A DNA stretch of 64,000 nucleotides from Burkholderia gladioli (GTDB lineage: Bacteria > Pseudomonadota > Gammaproteobacteria > Burkholderiales > Burkholderiaceae). Below, one piece after another: positions 41,551-51,275 of this stretch; position 1 is the first letter of the stretch, and each line of letters starts with the position of its first letter. The notes under the pieces were generated by a model. That model saw nothing but the letters and a program-made list of their open reading frames with translations. It was not told where the DNA came from and ran no database searches. The translations under genes were made by a program, and so were the position numbers. The stretch spans positions 1,240,001-1,304,000 of the forward strand of contig NZ_CP009322.1 of the NCBI RefSeq assembly GCF_000959725.1, in the 5' to 3' direction.

Positions 41551-43455
41551 ATGACACGATTCACTCGCTACGGGATCGCGATGCCGCTCGCCTCGCTGAT
41601 CCTCTCGACGTCATGCCTGGCCGTGCATGCCGCCGAATACCGCGCCAACTCCACCATCCTGTCGAACGACATCGTCTACGACGTGCATGCCGACGGCAGC
41701 TATACCAAGGACGTCACCGAACTCGATCGCATCGACACCGAGCAGGGCGTGCGCGAGGGCGGCGAATCCTCGCTGGGCTACAGCACCTCGCTGCAGGCGC
41801 TCGAGATCGTCGAGGCCTACACGCTGACCCGGGACGGCCGCCGCATCGACGTGACGCCGGACCAGATCCGCGAGCAGCAGAGCCCGGCCAGCGCGCGCGC
41901 GCCGATGTTCGTCGACCAGCGGCTCAAGGTGGTGGTGTTCCCGGCGGTGGAGGTCGGCGCGAAGCTGATGCTGCATTACCGCCTCACCCAGAAGACGCCG
42001 CTGTTCCCCGGGCAGTTCTCGGCTCTCGAGCAGTTCAGCGACGGCGTCCCGCGCGAATCGATGCAACTGACGGTGCGAGCCCCGGCGGCGATGCCGCTGC
42101 AGGCCGACGCGGTCGACCTGCCGGGCGGCCGCCAGCCCGCCGGCGAGGCCGGTGGTGAGGCGGGCGTCCAGGTCTGGCGCTGGTCGCTGTCGAAGCAGCC
42201 GGCGCGCACGCCGGAGTTGTATTCCACCGCCAGCCTCGATCGCAGCCCGCGCGTGGCGATCACCAGCTTCGCCGACTATGCCGCGATCGGCGCGGCCTAC
42301 CAGCAGCGCGCGATGCCGAAGGCGGCCGTCACGCCGAAGGTGCAGGCCCTGGCCGATTCGCTGACCGAAGGCGTGAGCGACCGGCGCCGCCAGGCCGAGA
42401 TCCTCTACGACTGGGTCAGCACGCACATCCGCTACGTGGCGCTCTATCTCGGCCTGGGCGGCGTGGTGCCGCACGACGCCGATGCGATCCTGGCCGCCGC
42501 CTATGGCGATTGCAAGGACCACGTGACCCTGCTCGAGGCCTTGCTGGCCGCCAAGGGGATCGCCAGCCAGCCGGTGCTGGTCAATCTCGGCAACACCTAC
42601 TGGGTGCCGAAGGTCGCGCTGCCGCTCGGCGTGTTCGACCACGCGATCACCTATCTCCCCGAGTTCGACCTGTATGTCGATTCGACCGCCATGCTGGCGC
42701 GCTTCGGCGTGCTGCCGTCCTCCGAGCTCGGCAAGCGCGGCCTGGTGGCCGGCACCGACAAGCAGGCGGGCAGCCTGCGCACCCTGCCGCTCGGCGATCC
42801 GGCCCACGACACGGTGCGCGTGACCCGGCGCGTCGCCATGGAGGCCGACGGCACGCTGCAGGGCAGCGGGCAGATCGACAACGAAGGCATCTTCGACCTC
42901 AACGCGCGCAGCGTGTTCGCCTCGCTGCCGCCGGGCATGGAGGCCCAGGTCGCGGAGCGCATCCTCGCCCTCACGGGGCAGGACGGCACCGGCACCTATC
43001 ACTACGCCGACGTGCGCGATCTCGGCAAGCCCTTCGTCTATGGCTCGGCGTTCCGCCTGCCCGAGTACGCGCTGCTGCCGGGGCCGGGCGCGATCCCGGT
43101 GCCGGTGGGGCTGGGCAGTATCAACGGCATCGCCTCGACCTTCGACGCCGCCGGGCTGGAGACGCGGCAAACCTCGATCGCGATGGCGGCGCGGCATGTT
43201 GTGGAGACCACCATCGTCACCTTGGCGCCCGGCGTGCGGGTTCCGCGCCTGCCCAAGCCGGTGGCGATCGATTCGCCGCTGGGCAGCTACCGGGCCAGCT
43301 ATCGTCAGGACGGCAGCGACGGCGCGGTCGTGACGGTCACGCGGGACCTGCTGCTGAAGCCCGCGGGCCCGCTGATCACGCCGGCCGATTACCCGGCGTT
43401 CCGCAAGTTCGCGCTGGCGGTCAAGCGCGAGTTGCGCACCCAGTTGGTCTACTGA
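41551..43455 (+). CDS. Exported DUF3857 / transglutaminase-like protein
   Basis: A 634-residue protein with a signal peptide (about 1-27, ending AVHA). Residues about 30-220 are the DUF3857 beta domain. Then comes a transglutaminase-like domain with YGDCKDHVTLLEALLAAKGI (catalytic Cys), FDHAITYLP (His) and DLYVDSTA (Asp). A further beta domain ends the protein. The family is periplasmic and poorly understood. The frame is open upstream through the inverted repeat, but the ATG at 41551 gives the clean signal peptide. Activity as protease or acyltransferase is possible. Confidence 0.85.
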   Translation: MTRFTRYGIAMPLASLILSTSCLAVHAAEYRANSTILSNDIVYDVHADGSYTKDVTELDRIDTEQGVREGGESSLGYSTSLQALEIVEAYTLTRDGRRIDVTPDQIREQQSPASARAPMFVDQRLKVVVFPAVEVGAKLMLHYRLTQKTPLFPGQFSALEQFSDGVPRESMQLTVRAPAAMPLQADAVDLPGGRQPAGEAGGEAGVQVWRWSLSKQPARTPELYSTASLDRSPRVAITSFADYAAIGAAYQQRAMPKAAVTPKVQALADSLTEGVSDRRRQAEILYDWVSTHIRYVALYLGLGGVVPHDADAILAAAYGDCKDHVTLLEALLAAKGIASQPVLVNLGNTYWVPKVALPLGVFDHAITYLPEFDLYVDSTAMLARFGVLPSSELGKRGLVAGTDKQAGSLRTLPLGDPAHDTVRVTRRVAMEADGTLQGSGQIDNEGIFDLNARSVFASLPPGMEAQVAERILALTGQDGTGTYHYADVRDLGKPFVYGSAFRLPEYALLPGPGAIPVPVGLGSINGIASTFDAAGLETRQTSIAMAARHVVETTIVTLAPGVRVPRLPKPVAIDSPLGSYRASYRQDGSDGAVVTVTRDLLLKPAGPLITPADYPAFRKFALAVKRELRTQLVY

Positions 43456-43594
43456 GCGGCTTGCGCCGCTTCGCCCCGTCCGACGCGGGTTCGGATGAGG
43501 GCGCCGCCCCCTGGCCGATCGGCGGTATACAGCAGGGCAGGCGCGTGATGGCCGCTTTGGCGGCCCGCGCGCGGCCCGGCCCGCCATCCAGACG

Positions 43595-44158
43595 ATGACC
43601 CGCATCCCATCCCATTCCGTGCTGCCCGATTTCGCGCTGCCGGCCCGTGAGGGCCCGGCCGGCGCGCGCCCGGCCTCGGCCGGGCCGTCGGCGGCGCCCT
43701 CGGGCGCTGCCGACGCGCCCATCGCCGGGCTCAGGACGCTGGGCGTCGACGGCAAACGCTCGCGCGGCGGCCTCGACCCGCTGCGCCGGGAGGAGACGCG
43801 GGAGCGCCTCGGCCGGCTGCGCACCGAGCTGGCCCGCATTCGGCCGCTGCCCGACACGGCCGAGGCGGCACGCGAGGCGATCCTGATGGCGATGGCGCGC
43901 GCCGGCCTGACGAGCTGGAGCCTGCCCGGGCTGCAGGATGCGGCGACCCTGGCCTACCGCGACGGTTCCCGCCGCCTCGCGCTGATCTCGCACGCGATCA
44001 TCCTCAATCCCTGGGGCGCGTTCCGGATCGTCGACCTGCGGGCCGGCGCGCAGGTCTATTTCGAACTGGCCGGCGCGGGGCCGCGCGATTTCGTGGCGCC
44101 GCGCGACCGGCAATCGATTGCCGGCGTAGCCGTGAAGCTCGGCCGCAAGGGCGCCTGA
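43595..44158 (+). CDS. Hypothetical protein
   Basis: A 187-residue protein that I do not recognise. The first 55 residues are Pro/Ala/Ser/Gly-rich and look disordered. Residues 60-100 form a charged helix (RREETRERLGRLRTELARIR), and the last 80 look like a small mixed alpha/beta domain (LAYRDGSRRLALISHAIILN). No signal peptide or membrane helix. It follows the DUF3857 gene after 139 bases. Coding is supported by third-position GC bias and absence of a better frame on either strand. Confidence 0.5.
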   Translation: MTRIPSHSVLPDFALPAREGPAGARPASAGPSAAPSGAADAPIAGLRTLGVDGKRSRGGLDPLRREETRERLGRLRTELARIRPLPDTAEAAREAILMAMARAGLTSWSLPGLQDAATLAYRDGSRRLALISHAIILNPWGAFRIVDLRAGAQVYFELAGAGPRDFVAPRDRQSIAGVAVKLGRKGA

Positions 44159-44243
44159 GCGGGGCCGATGCCATCGCGTCGGGCTCGTGCCCGAAGGCCC
44201 GCGAATCCTTGCTCGCTCGTCGGAACCCACCACCAGGCCATGC

Positions 44244-45164
44244 CTACCTGACTATCTGCGTCACCACGCCATCCTTGCCCGGTAGGTCACGCGACTGCGC
44301 ATAGGCCTCGTCGAGCAGGCGGCGCCCGGCGTCGATCCGCGCCGACGCGCTCGGCGCGCCGAGCACCACCGCGAACACGCGACGCGCCATCGGCGGTGCC
44401 GCCTGCCGGCGCCGCGCGGTCGCGACGATGCAGTAGCCGGCCGCCTGCGTATGTCCCGTCTTCAGCCCGTCGACGCCCGGCGCACTGCCGAGCAGCCAGT
44501 TCTTGTTGCGCTTGTGGAAGCTGCCATGGACGAATTGCTGCCGCGCCGAGTAACGGTAGTAGACCGGGAAATCGGCCGTCAGGCGGCGCGCCAGCGTGGC
44601 GAGATCGCGTGCCGTGCTGTGGTTGCCGGGCGTGGTGATGCCCGAGGGCGTGGTGTAGTGCGTGTGCGTCATGCCCAGGCGCCGCGCGGTGTCGTTCATC
44701 CTCTGCTCGAAACCGGCGCGCGAGCCGCCCACCCGGCGCGCCAGCACCATCGCCGCGTCGTTGGCCGAGGCGACGATCAGGCCGCCGACGAGGTCCTCGA
44801 CCGTGACGCTCCGGCCGGCCACCAGGTACATGCGCGCCTCGTCCTGGCCGAGATCGGCGAGATCGGCACCATCCACCCGCAGCGTCTCGTCGAGCCGCAG
44901 CGCGCCGCGCCGCAACGCGTCGAGCACCACATAGGCGGTCATCAGCTTGGTCAGCGAAGCGGGTTGGCGTTCGGCATCGGCATCGTGTTCCCCGAGGACG
45001 CGGCCCGATTCGCCATCGACCACCAGCCAGGCGGCGGCATGGATCGCCGGGTCGGCGCCGACGGCATTCGCGTGGCGAGGCGTTGCCCGCGAGGGCGCGG
45101 CGCCGATCAGCAGGCCGGCAAGGGATGGGAGCAACAGCTGAGGCAGGCGGCGGATCGGTTTCAT
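44244..45164 (-). CDS. D-alanyl-D-alanine carboxypeptidase (PBP5/6/7 family)
   Basis: A 306-residue periplasmic enzyme that trims or cuts peptidoglycan peptides. Signal peptide 1-27 (LLPSLAGLLIGAAPSRA). Active-site motifs are complete: SLTK at 70-73, SAN at 133-135 and KTG at 235-237. The protein ends soon after the catalytic domain and has no PBP5-type C-terminal domain or membrane helix, so it resembles PBP7/PbpG rather than DacA/C. Divergent from the GNAT gene with a 204-base gap. Confidence 0.93.
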   Translation of the reverse strand: MKPIRRLPQLLLPSLAGLLIGAAPSRATPRHANAVGADPAIHAAAWLVVDGESGRVLGEHDADAERQPASLTKLMTAYVVLDALRRGALRLDETLRVDGADLADLGQDEARMYLVAGRSVTVEDLVGGLIVASANDAAMVLARRVGGSRAGFEQRMNDTARRLGMTHTHYTTPSGITTPGNHSTARDLATLARRLTADFPVYYRYSARQQFVHGSFHKRNKNWLLGSAPGVDGLKTGHTQAAGYCIVATARRRQAAPPMARRVFAVVLGAPSASARIDAGRRLLDEAYAQSRDLPGKDGVVTQIVR

Positions 45165-45368
45165 CGAAGTCGGTCGGGCTCGATTGCTGGTGTGAGGGAA
45201 TCGGAGCGCCGCATCATAAGCGTGACGGCCGCACCTGCCGATGCCGTATCGGCATGCCTTGATGCCGCAATGGCATGAGGCGCCCGCGCCGCCGCGCAGC
45301 CGGCGGATGACAGCCCCGCCGATGTCGGCGATACTGCGCCGCTTCGCTTTCCGACTTCGCCCGCCACC

Positions 45369-45884
45369 ATGAGCCCGATCCTGCTCGATCGCGTCACGCC
45401 GGCCGATGCCGCCGACCTGATCGCCGCCAACCGCGCCAGCCAGGCCCATCACCTGCCTTGGGTCGCCTCCTTCACCGACCAGGCCGGCTTCGACGCCTGG
45501 TTCGCGCGCTGCGAGAGCGGGCCGCAGCTCGGCTTCGTCGCGCGCGAGCGCGCCTCGCGGCAGGTGGTCGGCGTGATCAACCTGAGCGAGATCGTGCGCG
45601 GCGCATTCCACAACGCCTATCTCGGCTATTACGGGATGGCGGCCTTCGCCGGGCGCGGGCTGATGCGCGAGGCGTTGCGGCAGGTGCTGGGCCGCGCCTT
45701 CGGCGAAGCCGGCCTGCATCGCCTCGAAGCCAATATCCAGCCCGGCAATACGGCCTCGATCGCGCTGGTCAGGCGGCTCGGGTTTCGCCTCGAGGGTTAT
45801 TCGCCGCGTTACCTGCGCATCGACGGCGAATGGCGCGACCACGAGCGCTGGGCGCTGCTGGCCGACGAATTCGGCGGCGCCTGA
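45369..45884 (+). CDS. GNAT family N-acetyltransferase, RimJ-like
   Basis: A 171-residue enzyme of the RimJ/RimL group that transfers acetyl from acetyl-CoA to an amine, often a protein N-terminus. LGYYGMAAFAGRGLMREALR contains the acetyl-CoA pyrophosphate loop (GRGLMREA), and LHRLEANIQPGNTASIALVRR the following motif. Substrate unknown. Confidence 0.92.
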   Translation: MSPILLDRVTPADAADLIAANRASQAHHLPWVASFTDQAGFDAWFARCESGPQLGFVARERASRQVVGVINLSEIVRGAFHNAYLGYYGMAAFAGRGLMREALRQVLGRAFGEAGLHRLEANIQPGNTASIALVRRLGFRLEGYSPRYLRIDGEWRDHERWALLADEFGGA

Positions 45885-45977
45885 GCGCGTCGCCCGCCGA
45901 CCCTCCCGGCCTGCCAGCCGCGCCGCCAAAGCGGGTAGACTGCGCGTTTCCCGTTTTTCGACTTCCTGGAGCCGCGT

Positions 45978-46745
45978 GTGAAACACGTCCTCATCATCGG
46001 CATCGGCGCCGGCAATCCCGACTACCTGACCCTGCAGGCCATCGACGCGCTGCGGCGCGCCGACGTGTTCTTCGTGATGGACAAGGGCGCGGTCAAGGAG
46101 AAGCTGATCGTCCTGCGGCGCGAGATCATCGAGCGCCATGCCGGCCAGCGGCCCTGGCGCATCGTCGAGTCGGCCAGCCCCGAGCGCGGACCCGACGGCG
46201 ACAGCTACGTGGGCGCGGTCGAGCAACTGAACCGCGACAAGCAGCAGGTGTTCGAGCGCCTGATCGGCGAGGAGCTGCGCGACGGCGAATGCGGCGCCTT
46301 CCTGGTTTGGGGCGATCCCGCGCTCTACGACAGCACCATGCGCATCGTCGCCGCGATCGCCGCCGGCGGCCGCCACGACTTCGAGCACGAGGTGATTCCC
46401 GGCATCAGCAGCGTGCAGGCGCTGGCCGCGCGGCACCGCATCGCGCTCAACGAGATCGGCCGCGCGGTCGAGATCGTCAACGGCCGCGGGCTCGGCGCGC
46501 GCCTGCCCGAGGCGGTCGACAGCGTGGTGGTGATGCTCGACGCGCACAACGCCTTCGAGCGCGTCGAGGACGATGTCGACATCTACTGGGGCGCCTACGT
46601 GGGCACGCCCGACGAGATCCTGGTGGCGGGGCGTCTCGCTGAGGTCAAGCCGGAGATCGTGCGCGTGCGGGCCGAGGCGCGCGCGTGCCACGGCTGGATC
46701 ATGGATACCTATCTGCTGAAGAAGCGCGCGAGGCCGCAGGGCTGA
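45978..46745 (+). CDS. cobF: Precorrin-6A synthase (deacetylating), CobF
   Basis: A 255-residue SAM methyltransferase of the aerobic cobalamin pathway that methylates C1 of precorrin-5 and removes the acetyl group. N-terminal GIGAGNPDYLTLQAIDALRR and FLVWGDPALYDSTMRI are the tetrapyrrole-methylase signatures; VIPGISSVQALAARHRI is typical for CobF. The GTG at 45978 has CTGGAG 8-13 bases upstream and gives the normal family length. No other cobalamin gene lies in this window, so it is a detached member of the pathway. Confidence 0.93.
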   Translation: MKHVLIIGIGAGNPDYLTLQAIDALRRADVFFVMDKGAVKEKLIVLRREIIERHAGQRPWRIVESASPERGPDGDSYVGAVEQLNRDKQQVFERLIGEELRDGECGAFLVWGDPALYDSTMRIVAAIAAGGRHDFEHEVIPGISSVQALAARHRIALNEIGRAVEIVNGRGLGARLPEAVDSVVVMLDAHNAFERVEDDVDIYWGAYVGTPDEILVAGRLAEVKPEIVRVRAEARACHGWIMDTYLLKKRARPQG

Positions 46746-46796
46746 AGCCGGGCGCGGCGCCCGCCTGTTGCGCGCCTCCCGCGCGGCGCCCCGCGA

Positions 46797-47981
46797 TCAG
46801 AAGCGATGGCGGATGCCGCCGGCGACCAGCAACTGGCTGCGCCCGCTCGACGTATCGGCGCTGTTGATCACCGCCAGCGCGCCGGACGAGGCGCGTTGCA
46901 GCAGCGTCTCGGCATACACGTCGGTGCGCTTCGAGAATTGGTAGACGGCCTGCGCGGCGCCTTGCTGCCAGTGCGCGGCATTGCCGTGCGTGTAGGTGAG
47001 CATGCCCGCCAGCGCGAGCGCGTCCGTTGCCTGCCAGACCGCATTGACCTCGTAGTTCGAGAACGCCATCGAGGGCAGCGCAATGCCGCTGTCGGTGTTC
47101 GACACCCCCGTGTAGATCGCCCGCGACCAGGCGGCGCCCAGCGTCACCTGGCCGATCGCGTAGCTGGCGCCGGCCGCGACGATGTCCTGGCGCTGCGCGC
47201 CGAGCGGGGCCGGCGTGCCGTCCTCGCCCGGCAGGCTGGCCGGATCGTAGGCGCCGCCGGCGGCGAGGCCGCGCCCGTCGTGGTGCATCCAGGCCACGCC
47301 GGCGCTGAGGGCCTCGTGCGTGTAGTTCGCGGCGATCCCGTAGGCGCGGTTCCGTGCGAAGCGGCCGGCGCCGTTCGACAGCGCATAGAGGCCGCCGAAG
47401 CTGAAGCCGCCGTAGCTGGCGCTGGCGTATTTCACCGCGTTGGCGGCCAGGTAGGTGTTGTTGGCGTTGTCGTTGTCGAAGGGATGGGCGAAGGCGGTGC
47501 CGCCCGTGCCGCCGGTCAGCGTGAACGGCGCGGCGTAGTCGTGGATCAGGTCGTATTGATGGCCGAGCGTGAGCGTGCCGAGTCGATCCGATTGCAGGCC
47601 GACATAGCTCGGGTGATCGTTCAACTGGCTGCCGGCGGTGACGGTGAAGCCGCGCTCCAGCCGGAACAGTGCGTTGGCGCCGCCGCCGAGATCCTCGCTG
47701 CCCTGCAGGCCCCAGAAGCTGCCGTCGATCAGGCCGGAGGTGGCGAGGTACTGCGCATGGCCGCCGACGTTGCTGAGATAGGCCAGGCCGCTGTCGAGCT
47801 CGCCGTAGAGGGACAGGCTCTGGGCCGAGGCGGCGCTGCCCAGGCCGGCGAGCAGGCAGGCGGCGAGGGCGCGCGAGGCGGCGAGCGGCATGGCGATGCC
47901 GGGGATCGGGCGCACGTCGGGCGCCCGGTTTCGCGGGCGCGACGGCAGGCCTGGCCGGCGCGCGGTCGGGTTGGTTGTCAT
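46797..47981 (-). CDS. Gram-negative porin, betaproteobacterial OmpC-like
   Basis: A 16-stranded trimeric porin by family (QSLSLYGELDSGLAYLSNVGG start, WGLQGSEDLGGGANALFRLE, C-terminal IRHRF). Allows passive diffusion of small hydrophilic solutes through the outer membrane. The ATG at 47981 has GGAG five bases upstream but creates a 30-residue Arg/Pro-rich extension before the signal peptide (MPLAASRALAACLLAGLGSA). The ATG at 47891 would give a normal signal peptide (364 residues) but has no ribosome site. Start therefore uncertain. Confidence 0.9.
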   Translation of the reverse strand: MTTNPTARRPGLPSRPRNRAPDVRPIPGIAMPLAASRALAACLLAGLGSAASAQSLSLYGELDSGLAYLSNVGGHAQYLATSGLIDGSFWGLQGSEDLGGGANALFRLERGFTVTAGSQLNDHPSYVGLQSDRLGTLTLGHQYDLIHDYAAPFTLTGGTGGTAFAHPFDNDNANNTYLAANAVKYASASYGGFSFGGLYALSNGAGRFARNRAYGIAANYTHEALSAGVAWMHHDGRGLAAGGAYDPASLPGEDGTPAPLGAQRQDIVAAGASYAIGQVTLGAAWSRAIYTGVSNTDSGIALPSMAFSNYEVNAVWQATDALALAGMLTYTHGNAAHWQQGAAQAVYQFSKRTDVYAETLLQRASSGALAVINSADTSSGRSQLLVAGGIRHRF

Positions 47982-48334
47982 GGTGGCTCCACGGGGTTGC
48001 GCGCCCCGATCGGTCCGATCTTCACGACGAAGGGAGGTCTGGCTTACGTCGCGCGGGCGCGAGGCCGACGCGAACGGTCACAGTGGCGCGATCGCGCCGG
48101 ATTCGCGCCGGCTTCCACGATTCGTCGTTCGTTTATGGGGATCCGTCTGGTTTTGTGTTGCTGCTCTGTATTGCTGTTTCGGGTCGCTTCAGCGCGGCTG
48201 GCCGCGGCGAAGCGGGGACAGCATAACGGAGGCCGGCGGGGAAACCAAGGGGCGGCCGCGGGCGCTTCGGGGCGTACCACGGCGCGGCGTGCCGGGGCCT
48301 GGCGCCGCGCTTGGGTTGTCCGTGAAAGCCGCGC
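47982..48334. other. Gap between porin and esterase genes
   Basis: A 353-base gap with no gene I can support. The part 48110-48200 is clearly richer in AT than its surroundings and probably holds the porin promoter on the minus strand. No clear operator or terminator seen. Confidence 0.4.
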
Positions 48335-49315
48335 TCAGCCGAACCAGCGATGGCTGCGCGCCCAGCGCTCGAACAGCCCCGGCCACGAGGCCGGCTCGCT
48401 GTCGGGCGTGCCGAGCGCCCAGCCGTGGCCGCCGGTCTGGTAGACGTGCAGGGCCGCCGGCACGCGCGCGTTGCGCAGGGCGGTGTGGGCCAGCAGCACG
48501 TTGTCGACCGGCACCACCGGATCGTCGACGGCTTGCGCGAGGAAGGTCCTGGGCGCGTTGGCGTCGATCCGCAGCACCGGCGAGAGCGATTCGGCGGTGC
48601 CCGGCAGCGGCGTGTCGCCGAGCAGGTGGCGGTGCGAGCGCGTGCGGTCGAAGGGCGGCAGCAGCGTCAACACCGGATAGAGCAGGGCGGCGAGGTTGGG
48701 GCGCGCCGACAGGCGGTCGATGCCGTCCGCCTCCGGATAACGGCGCGCGTTCGGGTCGAAGGCGGTCATCCCGGCCAGATGGCCGCCCGCCGAAAACCCC
48801 AGGATCGCGATCCGGTTGGGATCGAAGCCGTCGCGCTGCGCGCGCGAACGAATCACGCGCATGGCGCGCTGGCCGTCCTGCAGCGGCGCGGTGCGCACCC
48901 AGCCCTGCTCGGGCAGGCGGTACACCAGCTCGAAGGCGATCACGCCGCGCGAGGCGAGCCAGCGGCACACGGGGCCGCTTTCATGGGCCAGTTCGACGCG
49001 TTCGTAGCCGCCGCCGGCGATCACCAGCGCGGCGGCGCCGTTCGGCGTGGCCGGGCGGTAGACATGCAGGCGCGGCGCGACCACGCCCGTCACGGCGCCG
49101 TGACGGACCACCTGCTCGCCGTCGAACACCGCGGCGGGCAGCGCGTCGGGTGGGTTGCCGGGCCACAGCCGGATCGCCTCGTCGGACAAGAGGCGCGGGG
49201 CGCCGGCCGGCGGCGCGGCCGGGGCAGACGGCTCCTGGGCCCGCGCGCCGGGCAGCATGGCCGTGAGCCAGCCGCCGACGGCGGCGCCGAGCAGGTTGCG
49301 ACGGGAGTCATCCAT
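48335..49315 (-). CDS. Alpha/beta hydrolase (acetyl esterase/lipase type), probably Tat-exported
   Basis: A 326-residue hydrolase. DSRRNLLGAAVGGWLTAML at the N-terminus is a twin-arginine signal. The oxyanion region AALVIAGGGYE, nucleophile GFSAGGH and the terminal DDPVVPVDN / GGHGWALG carry the Ser, Asp and His of the triad. It resembles BD-FAE/Axe-type acetyl (xylan) esterases, which remove acetyl groups from plant polysaccharides or similar esters. The frame is open 14 codons further upstream, but the Tat motif requires the start at MDDSRRN. Confidence 0.88.
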   Translation of the reverse strand: MDDSRRNLLGAAVGGWLTAMLPGARAQEPSAPAAPPAGAPRLLSDEAIRLWPGNPPDALPAAVFDGEQVVRHGAVTGVVAPRLHVYRPATPNGAAALVIAGGGYERVELAHESGPVCRWLASRGVIAFELVYRLPEQGWVRTAPLQDGQRAMRVIRSRAQRDGFDPNRIAILGFSAGGHLAGMTAFDPNARRYPEADGIDRLSARPNLAALLYPVLTLLPPFDRTRSHRHLLGDTPLPGTAESLSPVLRIDANAPRTFLAQAVDDPVVPVDNVLLAHTALRNARVPAALHVYQTGGHGWALGTPDSEPASWPGLFERWARSHRWFG

Positions 49316-49601
49316 GACGCGGGCGAGATTCGTTCTGGTTTGGCAGATACCACGCATTTAACCGCATCGCGGCGCACGCGATGTGACGGAATGTATAAAT
49401 CTCGTGTCGGTTCGTGCGCCCCGGCGCATTTCGGCGCCGCGCTCCATCGGCGGCGACCGTCCCGCCAGGCTAGTCCATGCGCGGCGCGTTCCCGTGTCAT
49501 CATGGCGGGCGCGCCAAGCCGTTCGGGGCGGCCGATCCGGTATCCAGATCCGACCCCCGTCGAACGGCACGCGCTCCCAAGGACCTGCCCCAAGCCATTC
49601 C

Positions 49602-51275
49602 GTGTCATCCGCCGTCGCCTCTCCACCGCCTTACGCGTTCTACTACCTCGACAACTTCGAGCGTGCGCTCGGCTGGCTCGCCGAACGCTACGACGACCTG
49701 TTCGACATCGCCGAGCGCGCCTTCCTGCGCGATTTCGCGGCCTTGCCGCGCCCCTCGCGCGCGCTGCTGGTGCGCATGCTGATGCGCAGCGGGCCGTATT
49801 TCCGCCAGAGCAAGCTGAATTACCAGGAGATCGGCGCGACTGCGGCGGCGGCCGAGCCGCTGGTGACGCTGGGCTGGCTCGACGCGGCGCCGCTGCTGAC
49901 GCTCGACGGCGTATTCGCGCTGGCCACGCGGCCCGAGCTGGCGCAGCGCTTCCCGGCGCCCAGGGGCGCGCGCAAGGGCGACTGGCTGGAGGCACTGCGC
50001 GAGCAACACGAGGCCGAGCAGCCCTTCGAGGCCTGGCTGCCGGCCACCGGCGATCGCGTGTTCGAGGTTCGGATCGACGCATTGTGCGACCGGCTGCGGC
50101 TGATGTTCTTCGGCAACCTGCACCAGGACTGGTCCGAATTCGTGCTGGCCGACCTGGGCGTGTTCCAGTACGAGACGGTGGCCTTCGAGCCGTCCTCGCG
50201 CGCCTTCCAGCAGCGCGCCGACGTCGATGTCTACCTGGCCTTGTTCCTGTGCCGCGAGGCGCTCGGCGCCTGGCCCGAGGATCGGCCCCACGACGAGCTG
50301 ACCCGCCACGTGAACGCGATCGACTGCGCGCAGGCCTGGCTGGCGACGCGGCGCGCGAAGCTGCTGCACCAGATCGGCAATGCCTGCGAGCGGCGCGAGG
50401 ACTGGGCCGGCGCGCTTGACGCCTATGGCGCCAGCGCCTGGCCCGGCAGCCGGCACCGGCGGGTGCGCGTGCTGGAGCGCTGCGGGCGCGACGCCGAGGC
50501 GCTGGCGCTGGCCGAGGCGGCTGCCGCCGGGCCCGAGAACGAGGAGGAGCGCCAGCGCATCGCGCGCATGCTGCCGCGGCTGCTGCGCCGCGCCGGGCGG
50601 CCCGTCGTGCGTCTCGCCGCGCTGGCGCCGGCCGCGCGCGAGACCCTGGTGCTGGCGATCCCGCAGGTCCCGCATTCGGTCGAGACGGCGGTCGGCGCGC
50701 ACCTGAGCGGCGCCGGCGCGGTGGTCCATTACGTCGAGAACACGCTGATCAACTCGCTGTTCGGGCTGCTGTGCTGGGACGCCGTGTTCGCGGCCGTGCC
50801 CGGCGCCTTCTTCCACCCGTTCCAGCGCGGCCCGGCCGACCTGCACGCGCCCGATTTCCGCGCGCGCCGCGCGGCGGGTTTCGAGGCCTGCCTGGCCGAA
50901 CTCGAGAGCGGCGCCTATCGCGACACGATCCGGCGCCGCTATCGCGAGAAAGCCGGGCTGCAGTCGCCCTTCGTGTTCTGGGGCGCGCTCGACGACGGCC
51001 TGCTGGCGCTGGCGCTCGACTGCATCGACGCGCGCCATCTGCGCCGCTGCTTCGAACGCCTGCTCGACGACCCGCGCGGCAACCGCTCGGGGCTGCCGGA
51101 CCTGATACGCTTCTGGCCGGCCGAGCGCCGCTACGAGCTGATCGAGGTGAAGGGTCCCGGCGACCGCCTCCAGGACAACCAGATCCGCTGGCTCGACTAC
51201 TGCGTGGCGCACGGCGTGCCGGTGCGCGTGATCGATGTCGAGTGGGCGGATGCCGAAGCGGAGCCGGGCGCATGA
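49602..51275 (+). CDS. FAN1-type structure-specific nuclease with VRR-NUC domain
   Basis: A 557-residue nuclease like bacterial FAN1 (Pseudomonas FAN1 is of nearly the same length), which cuts branched DNA during interstrand crosslink repair. The N-terminal domain (YYLDNFERALGWLAERYDDL) is the FAN1 helix-turn-helix/SAP region, then a TPR-like part, then VRR-NUC at 480-550 with catalytic Asp500 (GLPDLIRF), Glu515 and Lys517 (IEVKGPGDRLQDNQIRW). GTG at 49602 is chosen for length, as no strong ribosome site is seen; the frame is open to 49383. Its stop overlaps the helicase start (ATGA at 51272-51275). Confidence 0.88.
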   Translation: MSSAVASPPPYAFYYLDNFERALGWLAERYDDLFDIAERAFLRDFAALPRPSRALLVRMLMRSGPYFRQSKLNYQEIGATAAAAEPLVTLGWLDAAPLLTLDGVFALATRPELAQRFPAPRGARKGDWLEALREQHEAEQPFEAWLPATGDRVFEVRIDALCDRLRLMFFGNLHQDWSEFVLADLGVFQYETVAFEPSSRAFQQRADVDVYLALFLCREALGAWPEDRPHDELTRHVNAIDCAQAWLATRRAKLLHQIGNACERREDWAGALDAYGASAWPGSRHRRVRVLERCGRDAEALALAEAAAAGPENEEERQRIARMLPRLLRRAGRPVVRLAALAPAARETLVLAIPQVPHSVETAVGAHLSGAGAVVHYVENTLINSLFGLLCWDAVFAAVPGAFFHPFQRGPADLHAPDFRARRAAGFEACLAELESGAYRDTIRRRYREKAGLQSPFVFWGALDDGLLALALDCIDARHLRRCFERLLDDPRGNRSGLPDLIRFWPAERRYELIEVKGPGDRLQDNQIRWLDYCVAHGVPVRVIDVEWADAEAEPGA

